Source: Chaetoderma sp. LZ-2023a (Eukaryota; Mollusca; Caudofoveata; Chaetodermatida; Chaetodermatidae). From it: 64,000 bases of DNA. The notes below the pieces were generated by a model that saw nothing but the letters and a program-made list of their open reading frames with translations, searched no databases and was not told the DNA's origin. Numbering within the stretch: the first letter of the stretch is position 1; each line of letters begins with the position of its first letter. Location of the stretch: positions 271,501 to 335,500 of the forward strand of contig JAVVLW010001440.1 in NCBI GenBank assembly GCA_034401795.1, written 5' to 3'. Made by a program: the position numbers and the translations under genes. Below are positions 35,546-47,264 of this stretch, piece by piece.

Positions 35546-38259
35546 GAGGGCGGATGACCACACCCGAAAATTTTAGGGTGAGTCGGCAAGGCCCAATATG
35601 GAAAGTTTTAATTTTAATTCTCCTGGAGTCGGATCATATATTCCCTCCGTAGGAAGGACGTAAATATAAATTTAGAAAGGAAGGATAGTTGCATTCATCC
35701 CTACTCACCAGGAAAATCGAGTCTCTGATCAACGTTAAAAATCCGCAACTACGTATTTCCGTGGAAGCTCACCTTTTAATTAGCATGAAGCGTTTTTTCA
35801 AATTGGATGCTTATAAACTCGCCTGTTCAAATTTCAGGCTGGAATGCCTGATGGGGTGTAGGAGAGCGTGATGACATCAACGGCCGTGGCCCCAACTCAC
35901 CACCTCTTGCCTCCTCCATCACGTTGGGCGGTTCTTCTGTTTATAGTCTTTGATCCAATTTACTGGAAATTAGAAGTGCTGATCACGTGATTCTTGTTTT
36001 GGAAAGTACGTGGTTGATCGGAAACTTGGGAAATCTGTATGTAATGATGGAGTGTTGATGATGCTGATTATTCGTAGTTGATGTGAAAAATGGAATATAT
36101 GTTTTCAAAGTTCTGTTCCTCAGAACAACGTCCCTTTACATGTGCGCGATCTTATACATGCGCCGCCTCTTTGTCTGTAGTAGAATTATTCCAGCTCATG
36201 TTGATTAGTGACCGGAATATGTAGGTAAGAGAATATTTGAAATTATCCATGATGTTATACTGTCGAAGGTTTGATGCTACTTCACAAGACCGCGTGCTAA
36301 TGATTTGGTTATGCGGTAGGACAGCAATGTTCTTAATCAAAAGTAAGACATTATAGCTGACTGTAATTTATTGTTTGGTTTAAACAGCTCAATGTCTTGC
36401 GGAAAACCAAGTCTACTGATCCGTGAAGCTGGATTGTGTTTTCCCGGTGGGTGGCCTGCCAAGCATCCTCCTCTGTGTGTAGGACCAGTCCCATCCCTAC
36501 CTAGACCAAACTTTATTGTCACAGTATAGCTCGGAAAATGCGTGTCTCATTTTTACAATTACAGTACCGTCGTATGGAGATTGTGAATACAGTCATCCTG
36601 AGTGTCTGTGTCTTTGTCATGTTGGTGAATTTGATTGATATGCATGGTTGCTTATCTGCGAACGATTCTTGGACTGATGTGAAGTGTGACGTTTTTATAT
36701 CAGCGTGGCGGGAAGTCTGCATGTGGGTGATATCAACTTTATCGGACATGTTGTATTTCGCTCTGTAATGCCCGAGTCCTAAGATGGGGCAGAGTTACTT
36801 TAGAATGCGGATGACCAAGGAAGAAATCAGACCATCATCAAATTTCCTTTTGGTAGCAAAATCCTACTCGATACCGACAACAGACTGTGGGCACCTGGCT
36901 CTCTTAATAATAATATTGACTGTTATTACATCTGAATGAAGTGTGAAAGTTTAGCTGTTTACGTACGGCGATTCCGAGGTGGGGGAGGGGTGGGGCAGGG
37001 GTGTGGGGGAATCTCCCGTCGCGCGTACTGTAGATGGCTGTGGTGTTGTTCCTCTCCATATGATCGGTTTTCCGCATACTGGATAAGGAGGCATTTGTGG
37101 AAAATGTTGACTCGTGTTGATGATGATGGTGATCTGTTGTAGGGAAGTCGGGTTTGCTGTGTGACACTAGCATAGTGCAGATTGGGCATATCCAGGTTTC
37201 CAAGCTGGGAAATGCCAATTCTGTTGCTATTGTGGAAAAGCCGGGTTGCGGAAAGTGAAACTTTTTCGATTATCAAAGCTAGGTGGATGTTTACGATGTC
37301 GTTGATGATGTTGAATGTCCTCGTTATATGATTAAGTAACTAGGTATGTATGTGGCATTCGCGCGACGATGCATTGACGTATCCAGCCTTACGGGAAAGT
37401 GTGTTCTGTATGCTCCTGGCGTTCTGTGTCTTGGTGTGATGTTCTGACTGCTCACGGGGTGCGTGGGGGTAGGGGTGGGGGAGGGGGTGGGGAGCGCTTG
37501 GTAGGGCGGTTGTGGTCAGGGATGCACTTTTGATGAAGCCGGGCATCTCCCATTACACGACAGTTGGTACTCTGTCATAATTTTTAACTACTGGGAATAT
37601 TCGAGCCGAGAGTCTGCTGAACAGGCTGCTTCCCTGCCCACAACCAGCACGGGGTGGTGGGGTGGTGGGGTACGTTGACTACGGTCTGGAAGCCACCTAC
37701 TTGGTACCAGCTGACTCTCTCATATCTTAATATTGCCAGTCAACAGACAATTTGTGGAGTGTGAATTGGCCAGGATTGATGATATCCGAACTTGGTGCAT
37801 ATACGAGAGAGGTGAGTTGGAGTGGGGGGTGGTGGTGCTATTGAAGGGGTGCACCTTGGAGTGGGATTGGTCTCACGATTTGCGGATGTGGAGGAGTACA
37901 CCGAGTTGTGTGGTTTTGCTGTTCTTCAAAACAAGCCAAGACCTCATCAAGCCTCTTCACTTCCATTCCATGTATTGCATGTTGCACTCCATAAGAAGCA
38001 TGGCCCAGGGCAGCCTCAGCTTCCGCTTGTGGTAACTTTATAATTGGAGTAATAGCCTGAAGTGGGTGGGAATGGGAAGAGGTCGGTGGAACAACTTTTC
38101 CATCCTTACCCATGGACAGCACAAACGAGAATGTCTTCAGATACGACTTCCCAGATCGTGCAGACCCGCACTGAGGAGGGAGTGGGCAAGTACATATATC
38201 GTCATCGTCCTCAGCGTTAGTTATTCGTTCATCAGATTCCTGGTACTGGGCCGTCACTG
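35546..38259. other. No gene recognised; G-rich islands
   Basis: Possible 3' internal region of the Gypsy-type element. G-rich tracts with several GGGG runs at about 36976-37010, 37445-37495 and 37650-37670 are quadruplex candidates on the plus strand. A minus-strand frame at 38257-37838, just past the integrase end, has an acidic DDDD stretch and no recognised domain. Confidence 0.4.
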
Positions 38260-39720
38260 ACCCACGGTTTAAGTCGATCGAAGTGGATGACTGAGATCAG
38301 GCTATCTGAGGCGCGGATACGGTAGGTCACGTCTGACTTCTTACCTACTACCACATAGGGGCCTTTCCACTGGTATCTCAGTTTACTCGGCACGTTTGCA
38401 GAACGTCGCTAATCGTGAACCCAAACCATTTTCCCTGCCTCATACAGGTCTCCATGCACTCGCCAGTCATGCCACGTTTTCTGACGCCGGTGTGCAGTGG
38501 ATAATGTTGCTCTAACTAGCTCATGGGTCTGTTCTATCTGCTGCTGCATGAGCTCTACGTTGAGAGATTGTGAATCTTTCACTCCCGGTTTCCTATGCAT
38601 GGCCAGATAAAGGGGTAAGGCTAATTCATGGCCTAAAATTAACTGAGCAGGGCCATAACCCATGCTGGAATGTATTGAAGTGCGGAATGCCATGAGCACA
38701 AATGGGACTCATAGATCCCAATCTCGACAAGCAAGGCGTGTTTCCTTAGTCAGCATCTCTGCCAGGGTTCTGTTGAACCTCTCTACCATCCCATCAATTC
38801 GCGGATGGTAGGGCGTTGTGCGTGTTTTAACTATATCAAACAATTTGCAGAGCTCAGAGATCACCCAGCTCTCAAAATTACTTCCTTGATCGGAGTGCTG
38901 TTCATAGGGCATACCGAATCGGCAGAACACATTGTTTGTCAAAACTTCTGCTACTGTGGATGCCTCTTGGCCCGGCAAAGCAAATGCTTCCACCCACTTC
39001 GTAAAATAGTCTTGCAATACCAGGATGTACTTGTTTCATTCACCGATCGTATTCAAGGGTCCGAGCACATCAATAGCCAGTCGCTCCCACAGTGCACCAA
39101 CAATTTTAACTTTTAGGCCTGTGGAATGGTACTGGCCAACAGCGAATCTTTGGCATGGGACACATTTGGTGACCTATACCTTCACACTATCGCATATCCC
39201 GATCTGGTGGAATATCTGTTTTATCCGCATTGTAGTTCGCTCGATGGCTAAGTGTCCAGCGCTATCGTGTAGTTGTTCTAATATGGTTTTACGATAATGC
39301 TCAGGGATCACTATCCGGTTATTTATGTGGAGAATGTTGTCTTGTATATGACACTCTCCAAACCGCTGATTGTAGTATTTTGCCTCGCGGAAAGTGGTGT
39401 AACAGATTCCTTGGGAGGGCGTACCTCCTCCTGGATGATTGCGCATCTGTTTCTTTTTTATGAGCGACTGTCTCCGTGTTCCACTCTGCACACCCCAATT
39501 CGGAGAACACCAGAGATGTCTGTGAAGTATTTGTCATGGTGGTGGCCACTTCTTGTTCATCCTCAAGCCTGATTCTGCTCAAGGCATTTCCATGCAGTTT
39601 GCCAGGTCTGTGAACAACATTGACGTTGAAGGCCTGCAGGGATTCCTGCCACCTCGATACTGCGGCGAATGCGTAGGCGATGACGGAGCTGGGGTAGCAA
39701 TGGTGGTGGTGTTGATACCG
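38260..39720 (-). pseudogene. Ty3/Gypsy pol remnant: RNase H end and integrase
   Basis: Minus strand, in order: the RNase H C-terminus (RWQESLQAFNVNVVHRPGK, near 39650-39600), the integrase zinc-binding part (HDSAGHLAIERTT, near 39250), and the catalytic core with Asp in DVLGP, Asp in HSDQGSNF and Glu in MVERFNRTL. The later core follows (GHELALPLYL), and a GPY-type module (KGPYVVVGKK) ends near 38290. All three DDE residues are visible but the frame is broken several times. Protease, gag and RT are missing on the 5' side. No chromodomain is seen. It is on the same strand as the promoters of copies A-C. Confidence 0.88.
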
Positions 39721-40198
39721 TTTCTGTGTACTGTGAATTAGTGTAAACAGCCATGCGGATATGATTATTATGATCATGGATGCGGGCTACCCGTGTGAGC
39801 CACTTTTGACAATGCATCATCAGATGTTTAGTTGATGCACAGAAAAAAGCAATGATGGCGTGGAGTTTTCCCATCCTTTGTGCGACGCTTCTTCTTGCAG
39901 GTCCATGATGCCAAATGTTGACTGTGAATTTCAAACCACCAAGGGACACTGGGTGTTAAGTGCCCTGGTGGTGGGTCGTGGTGCTTGTATAAACATTGTT
40001 TCAGCAAAGGTGCTACAAACTACCACTGCCGTTTTACATAGAAAAGAAGGTTTGTTAGATGCAGAAATTGTGGGGTCACATTTTCAGCTAGGGGGAGATG
40101 TTAGTGCTGTGGATGCGGTATCCATCGTTGGCAATGACGTGCAAGGAGCTGGGTGTGTGTATGCATGCTGTCATAGGAGAATGAATTGTTGTGTTGGA
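39721..40198. other. Unassigned junction between Gypsy remnant and copy C
   Basis: Neither gag/RT motifs nor sequence from the promoter repeats are recognised. It separates the truncated pol from the abrupt end of homology of copy C at about 40199. Confidence 0.45.
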
Positions 40199-41438
40199 CA
40201 ACATTGTTGTTGCGAGAGGAAAGTGCCTCGTGCGGGTCTCAGTCTCAGGAAAATGCCTTCAACGGCGAAGTGGAGGAAATGAGCGGGCAAAAAGGGTCAC
40301 TCTATTGGTCAAACAAAAGGCTAAGTGCTGGTCAATCCTAGTGAAGCCATAATTAATGTGATGCACACTGGTTTACATGAAGACAGGTCGAATGATTTCC
40401 GAAGAATTGACAGGCCCCCATCTTATGTAGGTTCAAAGATACTGCATTGGTAGTTGCCGCTTTTTTATGCTGGCATTCTGCTACATGATAACCTACCATT
40501 TGGTTATTAGATACGATTCCAAGCTTTGACCGCACGTGCCAAGGATACCTACCTATCTTTAGACACATATATCTGACTGGCGAAGATGCCCTGCTTCCCG
40601 AAGGTCGCCCTCCCCCCCCCCCATAGCATGTACCACAGAAAGACAGCATGAATACATGTTATGGAGCAATGGCTTCTGAATCATATGACGATCCGGTCAC
40701 TCTTGTCCCGCAACCACATATAACATCACTAGGACAAGTTTATACGGTTCACAAAGGCAAATTGAAAACACAAAATCGTTTACGGTGGGGTGTAAGCGAC
40801 AGATATTCACTGCCAGTGTCCTTCCCGTGAGGGCGTGGTGGGTTCTAAGATCTCACCCAGACACTAGATCTGTGTCTCGTCCGTCACCCGTGTGCTACGG
40901 AATTAAAATATTACCTGTCATTAGGGTTAGGTTCCAGAATGTCCAGAGATGCACTGCAGGCTGGTGTCACAATAATAAATAATATAATTTCTGTTCACAG
41001 TGCTTACTACATTGGCGGGGGAATCTAAACTAAATAGTATCCGAAGATACGGGAGGGAGGGAGGTGTATGTAAATTGGCACTTTAGTCGTCACCACTCGG
41101 AAACCTCCGATAGTTTCCCAGAGTCGTATCCTGCTAACGCATCGATGGGGAATCCAAACAATTATTAAGCCTTGCAGCTGGAGGAGCGTGGAAAGAGATA
41201 ACAACTCGATATAAATAAGAGGCCCTAAGGTAATTGCCAAATTGTACACAACCTAGCCGGTGCGTGGTGTTACATATGCTCTACAGTCAGAAAAGAGGCG
41301 TACACAATGTGTCTCTTATGGAGAGATTGTCCCTAACCACTTTAAACCTATCTTATCGAGCTAGAGTAGCCAGATTTAGTCGATAACATGTCAGGCTCGA
41401 GCAACTGGAGCATGATCAGCGACCTCTGTGTACGGTTT

Positions 41439-41626
41439 GATGCTGGTGGAATATATTGATGCGGATATAATGTTTCTGTATAGTATTACCAAGCGTACTG
41501 CGTCCTAGAGTTTTTATATAGTGTGAAAAATTGATGCTGGTGGAATATATTGATGTGGATATAATGTTTCTGTATAGTATTATCAAGCTTACTGCGTCCT
41601 AGCGTTTTTATATAGAAACAAAACAT
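41439..41626. repeat. 94-bp tandem duplication inside copy C
   Basis: Two units starting GATGCTGGTGGAATATATTG at 41439 and 41533. Copy A has a single unit near 19691. Confidence 0.9.
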
Positions 41627-42629
41627 AATAACTAGGGTAGCTACTTGCCATATACACAACTAACTAATACAGTGCGAACGATATATCACAGGTCATAGGA
41701 CCTAACGGTGCTGTTAGTTGAGAGCACACGGAAATAAAGATAATATTTACAGTATGAAACGGATAGTATAAAAATGCGGTCGGAAAGACCGGGTAGGTAG
41801 CTATTAGTCATCAGTACCATTTGCGGAAATAATTAAATGCACAATAGTATAGTTACTTGAGTACCTATTGGTCATCGGTACAGTAAGAGTTCATAAATCA
41901 CGGAAATTGATTCGCTACAGTTGAGTAGCGCGAGATGGCACGATCTTGAATGCAAGGAAGATTTCCGCAGGCAGACTATTTATGCGGCTCACTCTCATGA
42001 TGGTGAAGAAGAAAAACGGATAATAAGGATGTCCATTAGATTGTCAGATTAACTGATGCATAATTTATACAGTTGTTGTACAGTTTCCGTCCTGCGACGG
42101 CAATTTGAAAGTTGCCCATTAACAAAGGGGGCTATATTTGTAATTAAATATGCAATAACTGGGTACATGGTGCAGGATACGTCACATAGCTCTTGCGGCG
42201 CACCGAGCAGAGTCCCACCAGACTGTGGTCTAAAAGTTAATTAGCACACGCGACATGTAGCGTGGAAGTTTGATACCACTTTTCAGCATGGTAGGAAGAT
42301 CCGGCGAGTTATCCACCAAGAATCACCATCAGCTCTATGTCCCGTAGAATCACATTGAGCATAGAAGGCCCTTCCGCAGGAAACTCCTCTGAGAAAGTTC
42401 CGGAAAGGGAGTTGTTATATTAGTTTATAGCCCTCGGATGGCCGTTCGGGAGCTTCCAAAATAGTTTTTGCAGAAAAGTCTTAATAATTCTCACTGGCGC
42501 AGGAGAACTCAATTCCGAACTGTACTGCTGTGGTACAGTCAGGAAGACTGCTGGACCAGAGCAGTGCAAGACGTGGGACAACTGTTAGCCGACTGATGAT
42601 GATGCTCTCGATTCTTATTTGTTCGTCCC

Positions 42630-42695
42630 TTTTATACTACTCGTGGCGTCAGAGGCAGGACGCTCCAGCCAATCAGAGGGCGAGCACTAGCCAAT
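42630..42695 (-). promoter_or_regulatory. Pol II promoter module of copy C (mutated CRE)
   Basis: Minus strand: ATTGG (42691-42695), ATTGG (42669-42673), CRE position reading TGACGCCA instead of TGACGTCA (42644-42651), TATAAAA (42630-42636). The order is the same as in A and B. Confidence 0.72.
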
Positions 42696-42930
42696 CAGCT
42701 TGCAGCCAGACGTCGTGACGCAGCTATCACGCTATTACGACGTCAAAGCAATATTTTGAAGATAATTTAAACGGGAGTTTGTATGATAACTCGGCCATTT
42801 CTGGTCCGATTTCAACAAAGTAAAAGGTTCTGTAATCGTAGTTTAATTCTGGTCCTGATCGCTGCCAAGAAAGACGGGGGAATAGTGCGATTTGAGAAAA
42901 TCACAAGTACCAACTTGATACACTATAAGC

Positions 42931-43139
42931 ACACACTCTCTCCCAATTCTAACACATGCTGCCAGGGAAGCTCTGACACGTGCGCATGCGTGCTACGCAT
43001 TCTTACGGACTTCTCCTAGAGGGCTTTATACACGCGTACTATCCTACTGAGGGAGCGTGCCTGGAGCGCATCCGGAGCGGTCGTCCCACACCCAGCTTAG
43101 CTGGGACAGTCCAGACCCATCCAGTCGATCCGTGCTACA
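42931..43139 (-). repeat. Single 229-bp-type subrepeat upstream of copy C
   Basis: Matches 33058-33265: CACATGCTGCCAGGGAAGCT, GCATGCGTGCTA, ACGGACTT, GGGCTTTATACAC, TAGCTGGGACAGTCC and GTCGATCCGTGCTACA. The minus-strand outer edge is TGTAGCACGGATCGAC at 43139. Confidence 0.82.
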
Positions 43140-44147
43140 CATTGCCAGTGGATTACCAATAGACCAGATGAAGTATGTTAAACGAGCGGATAAATAAGAC
43201 AAATTACAAATGTACAAAGTGAGATTACTTAAGATTCCAGTTAAATGATGAGCACGAGATTTTATTTAAAAATCACAAAGCGCGATAATTTTGTAAATAG
43301 GCCCTATGCGATGCATTTTTACTCATTTGGCTCTATGTGCCATTGCTTATCATTGCAGTAATGCCGAGAATGTTGATTCAAATATATTACGCCCATGCCT
43401 CATCCATTGACCATACATTGACCTAGTGGGTCGAAAGTGGTCGTTGGGGTGGTGTGGTTGAGGGGGATAGCCAGTCCCCCCACCCAGATGCAAACCAAAC
43501 CATACCAATACAGAATGGGGAACATTATATCTTAGCTGACACATAGCCATGATATATTGCCCGCCCATACCTAGTCCATCAACGATACATTGCTATATAG
43601 GCGGAGGTGGGTCATAATATGATGTAAACTTCCCAATCAACTAGCATATTTTCTCCCCACACAAAATATTTAACTTTTCTCTAAACAGTGTGGGAACATT
43701 CTATCACAAGTCTAACTCAGCCATGCTATTTGGTCTCCCATACCTAATTCATTGACCATACACAGATCTAGTGGTGTGGCGGTCAGAATTACATGGCTCC
43801 TACACAGCTATCTTATTATGTCCACCCATACACAAACCAGTATCCATACTCAAAAACAGTGTGGGGAGGGTTATCGTATGGGTCATGATATTTGGTATAA
43901 CCACACTTAATCCATCAACCATATATTAAAATAGTGGGGTATGTCTCATGGTGGTGTGGTATCGCGCGTGTGTATGTGTGTAAAACGTGGCTTTCATTCA
44001 GCTATCAAATTATGTTTCCATCCCATACACATACCATTATCTATACTCTAAAGCAGGTTGGGTGACGTTATATCATGGCATACATGTGAATGTGACATTC
44101 AACCATGACATTGTGCCTGCCCAAACATAATCCATCAAACATGTATA

Positions 44148-45519
44148 TTGAACCAAAAAGGTTTAGCAACACTGAGAATATTACTGTATAAATGTTATTT
44201 AGCAAAAACAATAAATTGATTCAAATATATTATTTAATTGATAGGTCATTTTCCAATTTGAACAACAGTCTCTTGTTATTGTAATGCTAGCATCACGCCT
44301 TTAACACGGCATCATTCAACGGAAGGGTCCCATTTAAATAATAACACTGAGCTGTCAATACCGGTTGTGACCTCCGCGCGCATTAACCACCGCCGTATAT
44401 CGCTTTCTCATGCTTCGAATTAAGCACCTGATGTCACGAAGAGGAATCGCATCCCATTCCTGGAGCAGTGCATCTTCCAGCTCCCGCACGTTGTGAAGAT
44501 GTGGATGGTTCTCACGCACCATACGGCCAAGAATTCCCCACACGTGTTCGATAGGAGACAGGTCCGATGATCGCACCGGCCAGTCCAACACGGGACGTTT
44601 GTTAGCCTCAAGGAAAATCCGTTAAGTTTCCGCGAATCACAATAAGATCTGTTTTGCCATTTTCATGGATTCCAGCCCACACCATGATACTGCCGCCACC
44701 GAATCTGTCGTGCTGAATCGTGTTGGCTGCATCATACCGTTCGCCTAAATGTCGCCAAACCCGTTGCCTACCATCCGCCACATCCAAACCAAACCTCGAC
44801 TCATCACTGAACAAAACGTGGCTCCATTGTTGAGCCCATGCAAACCGATTCTCGATGTGACGCTCTGTAAGCGAAACAGCAACAAGTGGACGACGGGCAT
44901 GCAGTCCAGCATCATGGAGTCTGTTTCGCACAGTCTGTGCATGCACTGTAGTGCCGGTAGTGGTGTGCAAATTACGGGACAGCCGCGGCGCAGTCTCAAA
45001 CCTGTGACGTCGTGATGACGTCACTAAGTAGCGGTATTCTCGTGGTGTTGTTGCTCTCGGTCTGCCAGATCGTGGTCGGTCATTAACATGTCCAGTTTCC
45101 TGCTCACGTTGGCGGAGACGGGAAATGGTTGAGGCGTGAACATTAAAATGTCGAGCAACAGCGTGAAAGCTCTTCCCAGCAGCGAGTCTTCCCATTGCTT
45201 CATGGCGCTGATTTTCGGGTAACCCTGGGCGGCGGCCCATGTTCGGTAGGGTAAACCTTTAAGCATTTTCTGTGAACGTTCGTTATCTGCTTTTGCAATA
45301 TGGTGAATTTCTGCCTTCGCTACCCGCCAATGTGGGCCAGTACATGAAAAATGCATTTTCACATGCAGTAACCGTGCGGCCGAGAAATGCAAGAAATGAT
45401 TTGCATTTCTTCATGAAACATTACATTGACGAAACATGCCTGCAAATTTGGTTATAAATGGACGCATAGCTTTAATACAACAAACCAAACTTCACTGTTG
45501 CTAAACTTTTTTGGCTCAG
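44148..45519 (-). mobile_element. Tc1-type DNA transposon, internally deleted
   Basis: Terminal inverted repeats of about 29 bp (44148-44176 and 45491-45519) share CCAAAAA(G/A)GTTTAGCAACA, with about 27 of 30 outer positions matching. A TA dinucleotide flanks each end (44146-44147, 45520-45521), the Tc1/mariner target duplication. It is 1372 bp long and inserted in the satellite. Confidence 0.93.
44355..45240 (-). pseudogene. Tc1-like transposase, lacks the second catalytic Asp
   Basis: The N-terminal part (45240-44608, 210 codons) has the paired-type helix-turn-helix, the GRPR-like RPRSGRPRAT, and the first catalytic Asp in LFSDESRF. After IRGNLT the frame jumps to a DFLEAN-like stretch with a one-base insertion. 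The C-terminal part (to 44355) has DLSPIEHVWG with the catalytic Glu. In intact Tc1 relatives the QDDNARPH block lies between them; here about 45 codons including the second Asp are missing. The enzyme cannot be active, though the ends could be used in trans. Confidence 0.93.
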
Positions 45520-45936
45520 TATATTAATGTATTGCGTAATGTGTGATGGTGATGGTGTATGTACATGTGTGTAAAAATATGGCAATATGACTCTCATTCA
45601 GCTATCGTAATATGTTCCGACCCCATAGACAAACCATTATTCATACTCTAAAACGGGGGTGTTGTGCCCTTATATCACAACTTAAACTCAGACATGATAT
45701 TTGGTCACCCATACCTCATTCATTAACCACATATATGTATATCTTGTGGGTGGGGATCAGAATATCACGGCTCCCACTCAGCTATCTTATTATATCCACC
45801 CAAGCACATGCCATTATCCATAGCCTAAAACATCGTGGAGGCGTTATACAATGGGTAATATTCAACCGTGATATTTGGTCCGACTATAGATAAATCATTG
45901 TAGTTTAGTAGGAATAGTTGTGGCGGCGGGTGAGTT

Positions 45937-45973
45937 TGGGTTGAGGGGGGGGGGGGGGGGGGGGAGGGGGGGG
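45937..45973. repeat. Poly-G tract
   Basis: About 22 G, one A, then about 10 G. It lies in the satellite at a position where other units carry GGGGTGG, so it is an expanded satellite block. Confidence 0.95.
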
Positions 45974-46369
45974 GCAATCATGGCTCTCAATTATATTATG
46001 TTCCAACCTGTATACAAATCAGTATTCGTACTCTAAGCCTGAGTGGGAGACCTTCTATTGTGACTCAACCTCACCCATGCCATTTTGTCACCCAATATAT
46101 AGTCCAGCAACATTACATTGTTATAGAGGTGGGGTGTGGGTCAGAATATGCTGTAAACCTCACACTCAGCTAGCATATTATCTCCTCATACACAAATAGT
46201 TAGCCTTACTCTAAACAGGATGGGGGCAATATATTGCTACTCAAACGCAGCCATGATATTTGGTCCGCCCATACCTAATCCAGTAACCATACATTAACCT
46301 AGTGGGGTGGGATTGGTTGCGGATCGGGGAGTGTGTGAGGTGGGCGAATATCATGGTTCTCAGATATTA

Positions 46370-46407
46370 TATACGCGCGTGCGTGTGCGTGCGTTGTGCT
46401 GTGTGTG

Positions 46408-46467
<60 letters not shown>

Positions 46468-46583
46468 TTGTGTGCGTTTGTGCGTGTGTGCGTGTGTGTG
46501 TGCGTGCATGCGTGCGTGCATGCGCGCGCGTGCGTGCGTGCGTGCGTGCGTGGGTGCGCGCGTGCGCGTGTGTGCGTGTGTAG
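46370..46583. repeat. (TGCG)n / GTGTGC compound microsatellite
   Basis: About 210 bp of GTGC-type repeats with GCGCGCG interruptions, at the end of the satellite. Purine/pyrimidine alternation suggests Z-DNA potential. Frames rich in Val, Arg, Ala and Cys are artefacts. Confidence 0.95.
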
Positions 46584-46597
46584 CAGTGTGTGGGTCA

Positions 46598-47215
46598 TCT
46601 TATCCATTGTAACGCAACTCCTTCTAGACCGTTTAAGAAACTTGGAACCTTTGGGGATGATTATACATATGGGCAAGGATGCGCATGCCACTTTTGGAAT
46701 TTTGTTCTGACACCCTTCCCCCCTGGAGCTGGGCCCAGTGGTCAAAAGGTCAAAATTGGCCAGTAATTATGCACACGCTTTTCGAAGAAAAATTTCCCCG
46801 CTTTTCGAAGAAAAGGTGGGGATTATGGGATGCCGCCTGTGTTTATGTGAGCCGGTCGTTTGTGCACTTATTGATTGTAACGCATCTCCTTCTTTACCGT
46901 CTACGATAGAAACTTGAAATCTTGGGGATGAGTATACCTATGGGCAAGGATGTGCATGACACTTTTGGAATTTTGTTCGGGCCCACCGGGCTGGACCTAT
47001 GGGGGATAAAAGGTACAATACATTAATTTGATCCTGGGTCAAGCTGAGGGTAGGGGGCGGGGTCAAAAGTGGGGACCAATCGATTGTAACGCAACTCCTC
47101 CTAGACCATTTCACCTAGAAACTTGAAACCTTGGGTATGATTACACATATGGCCAGGGATGTGCATGACACTTTTGAAGTTTTGTTATGACGCCCATGGC
47201 TGGGGCTTCGGGGTG
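46598..47215. repeat. Short tandem array, three units of about 210-265 bp
   Basis: Units start ATTGTAACGCAACTCCT at about 46608, 46876 and 47088. Each continues with CTAGACCGTTT, GAAACTTGAAACCTTGGGG, ATATGGGCAAGGATG and TGCATGACACTTTTGGAATT. Unit cores of about 130 bp are conserved and the linkers vary. Confidence 0.88.
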
Positions 47216-47264
47216 GGGGAGGGGTGGTGTGTGGTGGGGTGGTGGTGGGGAGGGGTGTGTGTGC

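Larger units (their letters stand above)
40199..42930 (-). repeat. Promoter-bearing long repeat, copy C (3'-truncated)
   Basis: Colinear with copy A from A position about 18466 to its promoter end. Shared words include AGGAAAATGCCTTCAACG, TCATAGGACCTAACGGTGC and GCCAATCAGAGGG. About 540 bp of the downstream end present in A are missing. It contains a 94-bp internal tandem duplication (41439 and 41533) absent from A, and a 60-bp inverted segment at 42536-42595. No coding frame is conserved. Confidence 0.82.
43360..46330. repeat. Satellite of about 170/215-bp units, interrupted by Tc1
   Basis: Recurring blocks are ATTTGGTC, CCCATACCTAATCCATCAACC, GTGGGGTGG, CAGCTATCTTATTATG and CCATACACAAACCATTATCC. 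Landmark ATCCAT(C/T)(A/G)AC occurs at about 43406, 43575, 43748, 43910, 44130, 45720, 45889, 46101 and 46276. With the Tc1 element removed, spacings fall near either 165-175 or 210-220 bp. Units are diverged from each other. Confidence 0.8.

Noticed and set aside
17912-43144. Four-base AATG duplication flanking a 25-kb Gypsy-type element
   Set aside because: AATG can be read next to both outer edges on the minus strand, but the low-coordinate edge does not end in CA and a four-base match is easily chance.
43360-46330. CRISPR-like repeat array
   Set aside because: Units are long, diverged and contiguous with no spacers of constant size; animal satellite context.
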